Assembly (NCBI GenBank): GCA_902599445.1
Contig: CACKFK010000002.1
Location: 1 to 64,000, forward strand
DNA from: an uncultured Alphaproteobacteria bacterium
GTDB lineage: Bacteria; Pseudomonadota; Alphaproteobacteria; Rhodobacterales; Rhodobacteraceae
Reading direction: 5' to 3'
DNA: 64,000 nucleotides
The translations under genes were made by a program, and so were the position numbers. Shown here piece after piece: positions 52,987 to 62,506 of this stretch; the first letter of the stretch is position 1; each line of letters opens with the position of its first letter. The notes under the pieces were generated by a model, which was given only the letters and a program-made list of their open reading frames with translations, did not search any database and was not told the DNA's origin.

Positions 52987-53665
52987 AACTGTTGTACTAG
53001 AGTTATGTGATTTAAAAAAAAGTTTTAAGGTAGCTACTACTAATGAAATAAAGATTTTTGAAAAAATTCACTTGAGTCTCAAAAGTTCAGAGTTAGTAGG
53101 AATTATTGCACCTTCTGGGACAGGAAAAACATCCTTGTTAAATATCTCTGGTTTATTAGATCAAGCCACAGGTGGATCAGTTAGGATTCTTGGTCAAGAC
53201 ACTAAGACCATGACAGCAGAAAAAAGAAACTTAATTAGGCGAAATCACATAGGGTTTGTGTTCCAGTCAAGTAATTTATTGAATGAATTTAATGCTGTTG
53301 AAAATGTGGCATTGTCAAGAATTATAAAAGGATACAATTTTCATGATTCGCTGGATTACTCTAGAAAATTGCTATCTAAAGTTGGTTTAGAGGAACGGCT
53401 TCACAATCGACCATTAGAGCTTTCTGGCGGAGAACAACAGAGAATAGCTATATGTAGAGCTATAGCAAATGATCCTCAACTTCTATTGGCTGATGAACCA
53501 ACCGGTAACTTGGACCAGGAAAACTCCACACTAGTTTTTGATTTACTAGTCAGTATGGTTAAGCAAAAGAAGGTCTCAGCTCTGGTCGCTACGCATAACT
53601 TGGATTTGATAAGAAAAATGGATCGGGTTCTGAAATTAACAAAAACAGGTTTAGTAAGTATATAG
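52979..53665 (+). CDS. lolD: Lipoprotein-releasing ABC transporter ATPase LolD
   Basis: A 228-residue ATPase with Walker A 'APSGTGKTS' (44-52), signature 'LSGGEQQR', Walker B 'LLLADEPTGNLD' and the LolD-type 'GFVFQSSNLLNEFNAVENV'. It powers the LolC permease. Its stop is 6 nt from the stop of a convergent gene, with no room for a terminator. In many relatives dnaE follows lolD; here it does not. Confidence 0.94.
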   Translation: MNKTVVLELCDLKKSFKVATTNEIKIFEKIHLSLKSSELVGIIAPSGTGKTSLLNISGLLDQATGGSVRILGQDTKTMTAEKRNLIRRNHIGFVFQSSNLLNEFNAVENVALSRIIKGYNFHDSLDYSRKLLSKVGLEERLHNRPLELSGGEQQRIAICRAIANDPQLLLADEPTGNLDQENSTLVFDLLVSMVKQKKVSALVATHNLDLIRKMDRVLKLTKTGLVSI

Positions 53666-53671
53666 AACCAC

Positions 53672-54559
53672 TTAATTGAGGCAGGAATTTCGAATGCTAA
53701 TCCACTCCTCATCTTTAATATAGTTATTGGTATTTGCAGCTATGTCTAACTCATTTTCTGAAACGTAGTAATTCCCAAGGTTTAATCTGAATTGCACGTC
53801 CAACCCTAGTATATGGTAAAGAAGGGTGCTTAACTTTTGTTCTTTCAAGAAATAAATGAAAACTTTCCTACCTTCGAAAGCATCCAGGGCAAGGTTTAAG
53901 AGTGCTTCAAATTTTTGATAGGATTCTGACTGTAAAAACCAATCAAATGGTACGATTATCACACCGCCCGGTAGTATTACCGGCGAAGGTAGGGAAGATT
54001 TTGTAATTGATATATTGATACCAGTTTCAATTCCGTAACTACTTGCAATCATTTTTTCAAGTCCTACGGTTTCTTTTTGTTTAGGACAGATATTTCCAAC
54101 CGAATCTTCTTTTTCTAAAAGAGTGTTAACAAAAATAACCTCGTGATAAGGCTCTATGATATCAAGTGTGATAAATCTGAGCATGCTTGGTAGATAAAAG
54201 AAGAAGAAAACCATCAGCAGTGGAATAACTAACTTTATGAAATAATTAAATTTTGGCATAGGATTCGAAGATATTTTGCTATGCTCACAAATTATAGTCA
54301 TCGCCTCTATCATTTCTTTATCTTGAACAATCAATTGTTCTTCCCTTTCGGGTCCGGGGCTGAATATAGTGCTCCTAGTCCTCTTCTGCAAAATGACAAT
54401 AGAATTGAAATTCCAATGATCCAGAGGTGTTGCATTAGTATCTGATATAATGATGGACGATTTACCAAATGAGATTATTACTTCTGTTACTTCCTTTCCT
54501 TTGGATTTAATCCAAAACCCCTTAGACTCTAATATTTGGTATTTTTTGATTGCAGTCAT
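53672..54559 (-). CDS. Single-pass membrane protein, possible degenerate M48-like peptidase
   Basis: A 295-residue protein with no firm family. The N-terminal ~95 residues look like a cytoplasmic beta domain, a single membrane helix lies near 108-123 ('FIKLVIPLLMVFFFFYL'), and the C-terminal part contains 'ILPGGVIIVPFDWFLQSES', reminiscent of 'LPGG.I.V...LL' just before the zinc helix of M48 peptidases. The HExxH zinc motif is absent, so it would be inactive as a protease. Start ATG 54559. Confidence 0.5.
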   Translation of the reverse strand: MTAIKKYQILESKGFWIKSKGKEVTEVIISFGKSSIIISDTNATPLDHWNFNSIVILQKRTRSTIFSPGPEREEQLIVQDKEMIEAMTIICEHSKISSNPMPKFNYFIKLVIPLLMVFFFFYLPSMLRFITLDIIEPYHEVIFVNTLLEKEDSVGNICPKQKETVGLEKMIASSYGIETGINISITKSSLPSPVILPGGVIIVPFDWFLQSESYQKFEALLNLALDAFEGRKVFIYFLKEQKLSTLLYHILGLDVQFRLNLGNYYVSENELDIAANTNNYIKDEEWISIRNSCLN

Positions 54560-54581
54560 TGAAGTAGTAGTTAGTTAAGTG

Positions 54582-56216
54582 CTACTGTCGCTTGTCTGGA
54601 TGTTGATAATCTTGCTTTTTGAGAATTTGTCTAATTCCCATTTTAGAAATCTTACCAGTGGCGGTGTGTGGTATCTCATCGACAAAAATGATGTCGTCAG
54701 GGATTTGCCATTTGGCAATATAATCTGACATAAAATCAGTTATTTCCTTTGGTTGGACCATTTCCCCCTTCTCGCACACAACCACAAGAATAGGCCTCTC
54801 ATCCCATTTTGGATGAGACACTCCTATGGCAGCAGCCTCGACGATCTTGGGATGGCCAACCGCGGCATTTTCAAGTTCAATTGAAGAAATCCATTCCCCA
54901 CCTGATTTAATTATGTCTTTCGATCTGTCGGTGATGCTCATGTAACCATTTTCATCAATGGTGGCTACATCGCCGGTATCAAACCAGCCATCGTGGTCAA
55001 CTGCTTCTTCGTCAATCTTAAGATATTGTTGTACGACTGCCGCTCCACGGGCCCAAAGTTTACCTTGAGTCTGCCCATCGGTTTTTAATTTGGTGCCATC
55101 ATCATCAGTCAATTTAAGTTCGACTGTAAAAGGAGGATGACCTGTCGTCTCTTGAATAGAAATCCTTTCTTCTTCAGATAGGTTTAAAACTTCAGGTTTG
55201 AACGAGCATATCGTTCCCAAAGGAGACATTTCTGTCATACCCCAAGCGTGGAAAACTTGTACTCCAAAATCTTTTTGGAAAGTTTCAATCACTGCCCTTG
55301 GACAAGAAGAGCCTCCAATAATTACCCGCTTTAGGGAAGATAGTTTTAGATTATTAGTTTTCAAATAATTTAAAAGCAACAACCAGATAGTTGGAACTGC
55401 AGCCGTTACTGTCACACCCTTCTCCAACATCTCAAAGAGTGCTTCTGGGGTCATTTCCCTTCCAGGCATTACCATCGACGCTCCCACAAGTGGTGCTGTA
55501 TATCCGATAGACCATCCGTTTGCATGGAATAAAGGTACGACAGGCATGATGCGATCAGTGGAGGATAGATTAATCATATCAGGAGTGGCGGAAGCCAATG
55601 CATGTAATACATTGGATCTATGCGTGTACACTACTCCTTTTGGATTGCCAGTAGTTCCTGATGTATAGCATATACCGCAAGCTTCAGTTTCATGACCCTT
55701 GACCCAAGAAAAATCAGAATCTTCATTTTCTACTAATTCTTCGTAGCAAAGTAGATTTGGTAGATTTGACTTTGGCATATTAATATTGTCAGTCAAGACA
55801 ATGATTTGCTCTACCGTTTTACAAGTAGGTAATATCTCCTCTAGTATTTTTACGAGGTCCAAGTCTATCATTAAGATCTTATCTTCTGCATGATTTATAA
55901 TGTAGGTGAGTTGTTTTGCGAAAAGTCTTGGATTTAGGGTATGGTTGACTGCTCCAGAACCCGGAATCCCATACCATAATTCAAGGTGTCTTGCAGTATT
56001 CCATGCCATTACCCCAATTCTATCACCCTTTTTTATGCCTAGTTTTTGTAAAGCTTTTGACAGTTTTTTTGCTTTTAAGTAAACAGCATTCCAGTCTGTC
56101 TCGACTATGGGGCCTTCCACATTTCTACTGATAATTTTGCGCCTAGGGTGATATCTTGCAGCATGATCCAATATCTCAGAAACTCTAAGTGAAAAAGGTT
56201 GCATCAGGTTATCCAT
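54582..56216 (-). CDS. Medium/long-chain acyl-CoA synthetase (AlkK/FadD-like)
   Basis: A 544-residue AMP-forming ligase. The P-loop '[15 protein letters not shown]' is near 183-197, then '[12 protein letters not shown]', '[12 protein letters not shown]' and '[16 protein letters not shown]', with the catalytic Lys in '[13 protein letters not shown]' near the C-terminus. It activates fatty acids to acyl-CoA for the beta-oxidation genes upstream. 121 nt separate it from the fadB-like gene, and it may have its own promoter. Confidence 0.9.
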   Translation of the reverse strand: MDNLMQPFSLRVSEILDHAARYHPRRKIISRNVEGPIVETDWNAVYLKAKKLSKALQKLGIKKGDRIGVMAWNTARHLELWYGIPGSGAVNHTLNPRLFAKQLTYIINHAEDKILMIDLDLVKILEEILPTCKTVEQIIVLTDNINMPKSNLPNLLCYEELVENEDSDFSWVKGHETEACGICYTSGTTGNPKGVVYTHRSNVLHALASATPDMINLSSTDRIMPVVPLFHANGWSIGYTAPLVGASMVMPGREMTPEALFEMLEKGVTVTAAVPTIWLLLLNYLKTNNLKLSSLKRVIIGGSSCPRAVIETFQKDFGVQVFHAWGMTEMSPLGTICSFKPEVLNLSEEERISIQETTGHPPFTVELKLTDDDGTKLKTDGQTQGKLWARGAAVVQQYLKIDEEAVDHDGWFDTGDVATIDENGYMSITDRSKDIIKSGGEWISSIELENAAVGHPKIVEAAAIGVSHPKWDERPILVVVCEKGEMVQPKEITDFMSDYIAKWQIPDDIIFVDEIPHTATGKISKMGIRQILKKQDYQHPDKRQ

Positions 56217-56337
56217 TTAAAGGCTCCAATAAAATTATTAAATCAATTAGACACAATATGCTTAGTTACTACCAAAACGGCGCTCAAAAACCAAAAACAA
56301 ATTTAGAAAATTAAAAAATCCTAATCTAAAAGTCTTT

Positions 56338-58536
56338 TCAGTCAGGTATGGACACATATTTCTCATAAAATGTTTGATTTGTTTTGGCTAAGTTTTCAAG
56401 CAAGTCCCCTGCCTCAAATCTCGTTCCGTATCTCTCTGAAAGTTTAGCACAATTTTTGGTCACCCATTTACTACCCATTAGGTCCATCCAACTAAATGGA
56501 CCACCTGCCCATGGCATGCAGCCCCAACCAAGTATGGCTCCTATATCTCCTTCTCTAATATCAATTAACACTTTAGACTCTAATGCCCTAACAGCTTCTA
56601 GACACTGTATTAAGGCCAACCGGGATTTAACTTCTGAGAAATCAGGCTGATCTTTTGGAGGGGGGAAATAAGTTTTCAGATCTGGCCACAAGCAAACCCT
56701 CTTACCGCGTTCATCATAGTTGTAAAACCCAGCACCAACTTTTCTGCCAAGCCTTTTATACTTTTCCATCAAGGATAAAACGTCACTAATTCCATGGTCT
56801 TCCAAATCATCGCCTAATGCTTTCTTAGTTTGGTGTGCGATGTTAATTGCTAGTTCTATGGATACTTCGTCTATCAATTGTAACGGACCTAAAGGCATCC
56901 CTAATTGGAGCGCCGCATTTTCAATTACTTGAGGTGGGACGCCTTCTTTAACCATTATTATTCCCTCATTTATATAAGGAATAATGCAACGATTAGCATA
57001 GAAATTTCTCGCATCATTTACAATTATTGGTGTTTTCCTTATTTGTCGTACAAAGTCAAAAGCGAGAGCAATAGCGTGTTCACTGGTCTTTTTACCCTTA
57101 ATAATTTCTACCAAGTTCATTTTGTGAACTGGACTGAAAAAGTGTATACCCAAAAAGTTTTCTTGGTTAGGAATTACGCATGCTAAATCAGTAATTGGTA
57201 AGGTTGAAGTGTTAGAAGCAATTATAGTTTTTTCATCAACATGGTTCTGAATTTGTCCTAACACCACATTTTTTATTTCTGGATCTTCAAAAACAGCTTC
57301 AATAACAAGATCAGTTTCCTCCAAATCATTATATTTAGTGGAAGGAGTTATTCTACTTAATATTTGCTCTTTCTGCTCCTCACTAAGTTTACCCCGCTTT
57401 ACTCCAGTCTCCAAAATTTGGGTTATTTTTGATATTCCTAGGTTTGTTGACTCTAGGTCTTTATCTATTAATGTTACATTGATGCCATTTAGTGAGGCTG
57501 AGTGCGCAATCCCTGCTCCCATCATTCCTGCCCCGACAACGCCAATGTTCTCAAATTTATATTTTTGGTTCTTTTTGGGCCTCCTGAGTCCTTTTTCAAT
57601 TGCATTTTTATTAATGAAAAGTGTTCTAATCATATTGGAGGTGCTTTTCTCGGTCAGTATTTTTGTAAACCAACGTGCTTCAATCCTTAGGGCAGTATCA
57701 AAATCAGTCAATGCACCTTCATAGATAGCAGACAAGAGATACTTTGCAGCAGGATAAACGTTCTTGGTTCGGGAACTAATCATTGCAGAAGCACCAACAA
57801 AGGTCATGAATCCACTAGGATGATATGGGGCCCCTCCTGGCATTTTATATCCTTTTTTGTCCCACGGTTTGATCATCACCTCATCCGTTGCATTCATTAT
57901 CCAATTCTTTGCATCATTTATCAAATCATCTGAACTAGCAATTTCATCAATTAGACCAGCCATCTTAGCATGTTTTGGAGACAACATTTTACCCTCCATC
58001 AGAATGGGAGCACTGGCCATTAAGCCCACCATCCTACTGACTCTTGTTGCTCCTCCAGCGCCAGGAAATAGCCCAACTAGGATTTCGGGTAGTCCAACTT
58101 TAGTCCTTTTATTATCTGCCGCTATCCGGTGATGGCACGCTAGGCCTATTTCGGTTCCAATACCAGCAGATAAGCCAGGACTTGCCCAAACAAATGGTAT
58201 ACAGTTCTTTTTTGTTTTTTCCTCCATCCCGCCCAGCTCGATCTTTCGGAGAAGTTTGTGAACTCTCATGACAAATTCGAATATCTGTTTATTGTTTTGA
58301 CTACTCCTATTTTCTTGCAAATTGGCTAAAACATTTAGATCCATTCCAGCAGCAAAATCTCTTTTGCCAGAAGTAATAATAACTCCCCTAACTTTCTTGG
58401 TTAATAACAACTCATCGACGATATTTTCAAGTTCTTCAATTCCCTTCAATGTCAAAACGTTCAAGGTTTTATCGGGTAAGTTCCACTCAACTATACCTAT
58501 GTCATCGGTTCCAATCTTCAGATTAAATTCTGACAT
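56338..58536 (-). CDS. fadB: Bifunctional enoyl-CoA hydratase / 3-hydroxyacyl-CoA dehydrogenase
   Basis: A 732-residue FadB/FadJ-type alpha subunit. The N-terminal crotonase domain has an oxyanion region 'GKRDFAAGMDLNVL' and the Glu-bearing 'GLPEILVGLFPGAGG'. The NAD-binding motif 'GVVGAGMMGAGIA' is near 331-343, with the dehydrogenase His in 'GIHFFSPVHKMNLVEI'. It hydrates enoyl-CoA and oxidises the product. The start lies 13 nt after the thiolase gene. Confidence 0.93.
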   Translation of the reverse strand: MSEFNLKIGTDDIGIVEWNLPDKTLNVLTLKGIEELENIVDELLLTKKVRGVIITSGKRDFAAGMDLNVLANLQENRSSQNNKQIFEFVMRVHKLLRKIELGGMEEKTKKNCIPFVWASPGLSAGIGTEIGLACHHRIAADNKRTKVGLPEILVGLFPGAGGATRVSRMVGLMASAPILMEGKMLSPKHAKMAGLIDEIASSDDLINDAKNWIMNATDEVMIKPWDKKGYKMPGGAPYHPSGFMTFVGASAMISSRTKNVYPAAKYLLSAIYEGALTDFDTALRIEARWFTKILTEKSTSNMIRTLFINKNAIEKGLRRPKKNQKYKFENIGVVGAGMMGAGIAHSASLNGINVTLIDKDLESTNLGISKITQILETGVKRGKLSEEQKEQILSRITPSTKYNDLEETDLVIEAVFEDPEIKNVVLGQIQNHVDEKTIIASNTSTLPITDLACVIPNQENFLGIHFFSPVHKMNLVEIIKGKKTSEHAIALAFDFVRQIRKTPIIVNDARNFYANRCIIPYINEGIIMVKEGVPPQVIENAALQLGMPLGPLQLIDEVSIELAINIAHQTKKALGDDLEDHGISDVLSLMEKYKRLGRKVGAGFYNYDERGKRVCLWPDLKTYFPPPKDQPDFSEVKSRLALIQCLEAVRALESKVLIDIREGDIGAILGWGCMPWAGGPFSWMDLMGSKWVTKNCAKLSERYGTRFEAGDLLENLAKTNQTFYEKYVSIPD

Positions 58537-58549
58537 CCTATATCCTCCC

Positions 58550-59761
58550 CTAGATCCTTTCTATAATGGTAGCACTGCCCATACCAGAGGCCACACATAA
58601 GGTTATGAGAGCAGTGTTTTTGTCTGATCTTTCTAGCTCATCCAAAGCTGTTCCAAGGATCATGGCGCCTGTAGCACCCAAGGGATGCCCCATAGCAATG
58701 GCTCCACCATTAATGTTAACTTTATTGTGGTCTAAATTATAGGCCTGCATGAAACGCAAAACAACTGAAGCAAATGCTTCGTTTACTTCAAAAACATCTA
58801 TGTCAGAAATTTCCATTTTTGCTTTTTCGAGGGCTCTTTTTGCAGCAGGTATAGGACCAGTGAGCATAATAGTCGGGTCAGTTCCCACTTTAGCATTTGC
58901 AATAATCTTAGCCCTGGGTTTAATATTCGAGATCTTACCAAACTCTTGACTGGCTATTAGGACTGCTGCTGCTCCGTCAACAATTCCACTAGAATTACCC
59001 GCATGATGTACATGCTCTATCTTTTCTAGATTAGGATATTTTTGTATTGCAACATGATCAAAACCTGGCATTTTCTCTCCCATATCTTTAAAACTTGGGT
59101 TTAGCGCTCCAAGGCTTTGCATACTAGTTTCTGGTCTGATATTTTCATCTTTACTGAGGATTTCTATTCCATTTTGATCTCTAATTGGGATTACAGATTT
59201 TCTGAACCTATTTTCCTCCCAAGCCAGATGTGCCCTCCGTTGACTTTCTACAGCGTATGCGTCAACATCAGTCCTGGAAAAACCATACAATGAAGAAATA
59301 ATATCTGCCGAAATACCTTGAGGCACAAAGTGAGTGTTCATTGCTAAACTGGGATCAACTGCTATAGCTGCTCCATCTGATCCCATTGGCACTCGACTCA
59401 TCATTTCAACACCACCAGCAATATAGGCTAACCCTGCGCCTCCTTTTATCTGGTTTGCAGCTAGATTTACGGCTTCCAATCCGCTTGCACAAAATCTATT
59501 GATAGATAATCCAGGGGTGGCTTGGTTAAAGCCAGCTTTTAGTACTGCTGATCTTGCGAGACAGCCGCCCTGTTCTCCAACCTGGGTTACATTTCCCCAT
59601 ATGACATCTTCCACAAGATTTGTCTCTAGCTGGTTTTTATCCCTTATACCTTTGAGGATCTCGGCAGAAAGATAGGCTGAGGTTAGTTCATGAAGTGATC
59701 CGTCTTTCTTCCCTTTTCCTCTTGGGCTTCTCACTGCATCAAAGATTATAGCATCTTCCAA
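58550..59761 (-). CDS. fadA: Acetyl-CoA acyltransferase (beta-oxidation thiolase)
   Basis: A 403-residue thiolase. The acylated Cys is C91 in '[12 protein letters not shown]', the His is in '[16 protein letters not shown]' and the second Cys is in '[12 protein letters not shown]' near the end. It cleaves 3-ketoacyl-CoA to acetyl-CoA. It is paired with the fadB-like gene in the order typical for the alpha/beta complex. Confidence 0.93.
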   Translation of the reverse strand: MEDAIIFDAVRSPRGKGKKDGSLHELTSAYLSAEILKGIRDKNQLETNLVEDVIWGNVTQVGEQGGCLARSAVLKAGFNQATPGLSINRFCASGLEAVNLAANQIKGGAGLAYIAGGVEMMSRVPMGSDGAAIAVDPSLAMNTHFVPQGISADIISSLYGFSRTDVDAYAVESQRRAHLAWEENRFRKSVIPIRDQNGIEILSKDENIRPETSMQSLGALNPSFKDMGEKMPGFDHVAIQKYPNLEKIEHVHHAGNSSGIVDGAAAVLIASQEFGKISNIKPRAKIIANAKVGTDPTIMLTGPIPAAKRALEKAKMEISDIDVFEVNEAFASVVLRFMQAYNLDHNKVNINGGAIAMGHPLGATGAMILGTALDELERSDKNTALITLCVASGMGSATIIERI

Positions 59762-59873
59762 GGTTATCTCCCTTCATAAAATTATTATTTGATAGACTAA
59801 GAATATTTCTCTAGCTTATTGGATTTTTCATATATTGGTATCTTTTATCAATTTACTTGATTTGAAAATAGTT

Positions 59874-61652
59874 TCAAAAATCATCAGGTTCCAGGGACAT
59901 TAGGATACGGTCTCCAGCTTTTATTTTTGTTGCTAAGAACATAGTTTTTGGCAGTACATTAGCCATATAATATTTACCTGTTACAACCTTAGTTTCGAGA
60001 AATTTAGTTAGCTTTTCACCTCTCCTTTTTTTCTCTAAAATACTAGCTACCATTTTAACCCACATGAAACCTATGCAAAAAACCCCTAATAAGTGGAGGA
60101 AATCTGATGCTCCAGCCAAAGCGGCATTTGGGTTCTTTATACCATTATCAAGAAAAAATTTTAGCGCAGAATCTAAGTCTTTAAGTGAGTTGCTTAGTGG
60201 GATGAAAAATTCGTTTTCCATTTCTTCACTTACTGGGTTTTCATGCAGGTATGCAGTCACCAGTTCACGGAGGTATAAAATATTTGTCCCGCCATCAGAA
60301 TTGAGTTTTCGTCCAACTAAGTCGATCGCTTGGATACCGTTTGTTCCTTCATAGATCATGGCAATTCGGGAGTCTCTAACTAATTGACTCATCCCCCATT
60401 CTTCTATGTAGCCATGTCCTCCGAATATTTGTTGTCCAACGACGGTCATATCAAACCCAATATCACTTATATAACCTTTGATAACCGGTGTGAGTAAGGA
60501 CGCAAGACCATAGGCCTTTTTGTCAGATAGACGTGTGCCTTTGTCTAATAGAAGGGCAGTCCATAAGGTTAAGGCTCTCGCCCCTTCTATAAATGATTTT
60601 TGGTCCATCAAGTTCCTTCGAATATCCGGATGATATATTATGGGTTTAGGAGTACTACTAAACTTACCGTCTCCTTGGAGGGATTTCCCTTGTATTCTTT
60701 CTTTAGAGTACTTTAAGCTACTTTGATATGCTACTTCGGCTAAGGCCAAACTCTGAACACCCACCCCTAAGCGTGCCTCATTCATCATTGTAAACATGGC
60801 CTGAAGGCCCTTATGTTTTTCTCCTAATAAATAACCAGTAGCCCCATCATAATTTAAAACACATGTTGCATTAGCATGAATCCCCATTTTTTTCTCAATA
60901 GAGCCAACAGACAAATTGTTTCTCTCACCTGGATTGCCATCAGTGTTGACCAGGAATTTTGGTACTATGAAAAGGGAGATTCCTTTCACACCATCAGGGC
61001 CTCCTGGTACCTTTGCTAGAACGAGATGAATGATATTTTTGGATAAATCATGATCCCCTGAAGATATAAAGATTTTTTGTCCTGTAATTCTGTATTCATA
61101 TTCTGAAATTGGTTCAGCCTTAGTTCTGATCATACCTAGATCAGTACCACAATGCGGCTCAGTCAAATTCATAGTGCCAGTCCATTCGCAAGTCACTAAT
61201 TTAGGCAGGTATGTGTTTCTTTGGGTCTCATTACCGTGAGCTAATATGGTGGCATATGCACCGTGCGTTAGAGCCTTATAAATAGTTAAAGATATGTTAC
61301 AAGATGAAAAAATTTCGCCAAAAATAAGAGATAATGTGACTGGAAGGCCTTGACCTCCGTATAAAGGATCACAGTCAAGACCTGCCCAACCACCTTTTCG
61401 GATTTCATCAAACGCATTAACAAAACCTTTTGGGGTGATCACCGATCCATTTTCAAATTTGCATCCTTCTTCATCTCCAGATCTATTAATAGGGAGCATA
61501 ATCTCCGTTGCTACTTTGGCTCCCATAGTTAATATTTCAGAGGTAAATTCTGGTGTAAGTTGGCTGAAACCTTCTATTTCCTGTGCTGAAACATTAAGGT
61601 GTTCATGAAGGAGAAAATGGAATTCTTCTAATGGAGCTTGGTACGTTGTCAA
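59874..61652 (-). CDS. Acyl-CoA dehydrogenase, long C-terminal form
   Basis: A 592-residue FAD enzyme. 'MNLTEPHCGTDLGMIRT' and 'KIFISSGDHDL' frame the flavin site, and the catalytic base is a Glu near 436 in 'AMIYEGTNGIQAIDL'. The extra C-terminal ~130 residues place it in the longer AidB/DmdC-like branch. It introduces the first double bond in acyl-CoA oxidation. It starts 32 nt after the MerR gene. Confidence 0.9.
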   Translation of the reverse strand: MTTYQAPLEEFHFLLHEHLNVSAQEIEGFSQLTPEFTSEILTMGAKVATEIMLPINRSGDEEGCKFENGSVITPKGFVNAFDEIRKGGWAGLDCDPLYGGQGLPVTLSLIFGEIFSSCNISLTIYKALTHGAYATILAHGNETQRNTYLPKLVTCEWTGTMNLTEPHCGTDLGMIRTKAEPISEYEYRITGQKIFISSGDHDLSKNIIHLVLAKVPGGPDGVKGISLFIVPKFLVNTDGNPGERNNLSVGSIEKKMGIHANATCVLNYDGATGYLLGEKHKGLQAMFTMMNEARLGVGVQSLALAEVAYQSSLKYSKERIQGKSLQGDGKFSSTPKPIIYHPDIRRNLMDQKSFIEGARALTLWTALLLDKGTRLSDKKAYGLASLLTPVIKGYISDIGFDMTVVGQQIFGGHGYIEEWGMSQLVRDSRIAMIYEGTNGIQAIDLVGRKLNSDGGTNILYLRELVTAYLHENPVSEEMENEFFIPLSNSLKDLDSALKFFLDNGIKNPNAALAGASDFLHLLGVFCIGFMWVKMVASILEKKRRGEKLTKFLETKVVTGKYYMANVLPKTMFLATKIKAGDRILMSLEPDDF

Positions 61653-61684
61653 AACTTTTCCTTATTATTCATGATCAAAAGTGG

Positions 61685-62098
61685 TCAATTTTTTGGCATT
61701 CCAATATTAATTCCTCGAGAATCGAGGACTTTTTTACCCCATTGCAACATTTCCTTAAGATCCCGGATTGCGCTGGCTAATTCATTCTTCTGTTCAATCA
61801 TGACCTGCAATCTTTGGGTTGCAAGTTCATAAGTTTTAGCTAATTGGGTTTTTTGCTGGTCGCCAATATCGTAGAGATTCAGTAATTGCCTAATATCTTC
61901 TAATGAGAACCCAAATCTTTTCCCTTGTAGGATAAGTTTTAATCTAGCGCGGTCTCGCCTAGTAAACAGGCGCCGTTGTGCTTCTCTTATCGGGAAAAGG
62001 AGTTCCTTTGATTCGTAGAATCTTAAGGTTCTTGGCGTTACTTTATATAGATCGCACATTTCTTTAATAGTGCAAATTTCATTTGTCATTTCATTCAT
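61685..62098 (-). CDS. MerR-family regulator of the beta-oxidation cluster
   Basis: A 137-residue protein with the N-terminal MerR winged helix ('YKVTPRTLRFYESKELLFP', 'RRLFTRRDRARLKLIL') and a C-terminal coiled coil. The Cys residues of metal sensors are missing. It resembles the LiuR-type MerR regulators that control acyl-CoA and branched-chain catabolism. It is first in the operon and has a matching candidate operator about 35 bp upstream, which suggests autoregulation. Confidence 0.85.
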   Translation of the reverse strand: MNEMTNEICTIKEMCDLYKVTPRTLRFYESKELLFPIREAQRRLFTRRDRARLKLILQGKRFGFSLEDIRQLLNLYDIGDQQKTQLAKTYELATQRLQVMIEQKNELASAIRDLKEMLQWGKKVLDSRGINIGMPKN

Positions 62099-62132
62099 AA
62101 GACACCTCCTTAATACGAGTTAAGCCTTACTA

Positions 62133-62147
62133 TTACGTAAACGTCAA
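62133..62147. promoter_or_regulatory. Candidate MerR (LiuR-like) operator
   Basis: TTACGTAAACGTCAA resembles the TTTACGT-type sites described for LiuR-family MerR regulators. It lies 35 bp upstream of the MerR start, where promoter elements are expected. The match is from memory of the motif and was not scored. Confidence 0.45.
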
Positions 62148-62367
62148 CTATGACCTAACGTCACAAAATGGAAAAACGGTAAAATAAAAATAAGTCTAAA
62201 AGGAAATCAAATAACCCTCAATATATCCACTTATCAACTATTAGCCTACTTTTTACACTTTGTTATAATTTGGGTTTTTTATTGCTATATCTAGTCCTAT
62301 TTCAATATTACAGGGGACACAAAATTTTATTGATTTATAAACTAACAAATATCACCTTGTGCTAATC
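62148..62367. other. AT-rich intergenic spacer
   Basis: About 220 nt between the MerR promoter and the MATE regulatory region. Very AT-rich; no gene, RNA or repeat was recognised. Confidence 0.4.
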
Positions 62368-62391
62368 TATAAATAGGAATTCCTATTTATA
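62368..62391. promoter_or_regulatory. Perfect 24-bp palindrome over the MATE promoter
   Basis: The half-site TATAAATAGGAA is followed at once by its exact reverse complement, with no spacer. The right end overlaps a TATAAT -10 box (62388-62393). This is the form of an operator for a dimeric repressor such as a TetR- or MarR-type protein. Confidence 0.65.
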
Positions 62392-62426
62392 ATGTGGTGG
62401 AGCCAATGACCAAATTAAGGAGTTGT

Positions 62427-62500
62427 TCCCTATGGAAATGCTTAATATGCTTTTGCTGAACCTCTTGTTTTTAAGTATTTGCGCAACTAAACCATAGGGA
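62427..62500 (+). promoter_or_regulatory. Leader stem that sequesters the MATE ribosome binding site
   Basis: TCCCTATGG (62427-62435) pairs perfectly with CCATAGGGA (62492-62500). The left arm covers the start codon of the leader peptide; the right arm covers its stop codon and the first part of the AGGGAG site serving the MATE start at 62507. It has the geometry of a translational attenuator or coupler. Confidence 0.5.
62432..62497 (+). CDS. 21-residue hydrophobic leader peptide upstream of MATE
   Basis: The frame MEMLNMLLLNLLFLSICATK plus Pro, then TAG, has AAGGAG 9 nt before its ATG, a stronger site than that of the MATE gene. The peptide is almost wholly hydrophobic with a single Cys in 'LSIC', so it could be a membrane peptide, a tiny lipoprotein or purely a regulatory leader. 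It ends 9 nt before the MATE start. Confidence 0.5.
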   Translation: MEMLNMLLLNLLFLSICATKP

Positions 62501-62506
62501 GCTGTT

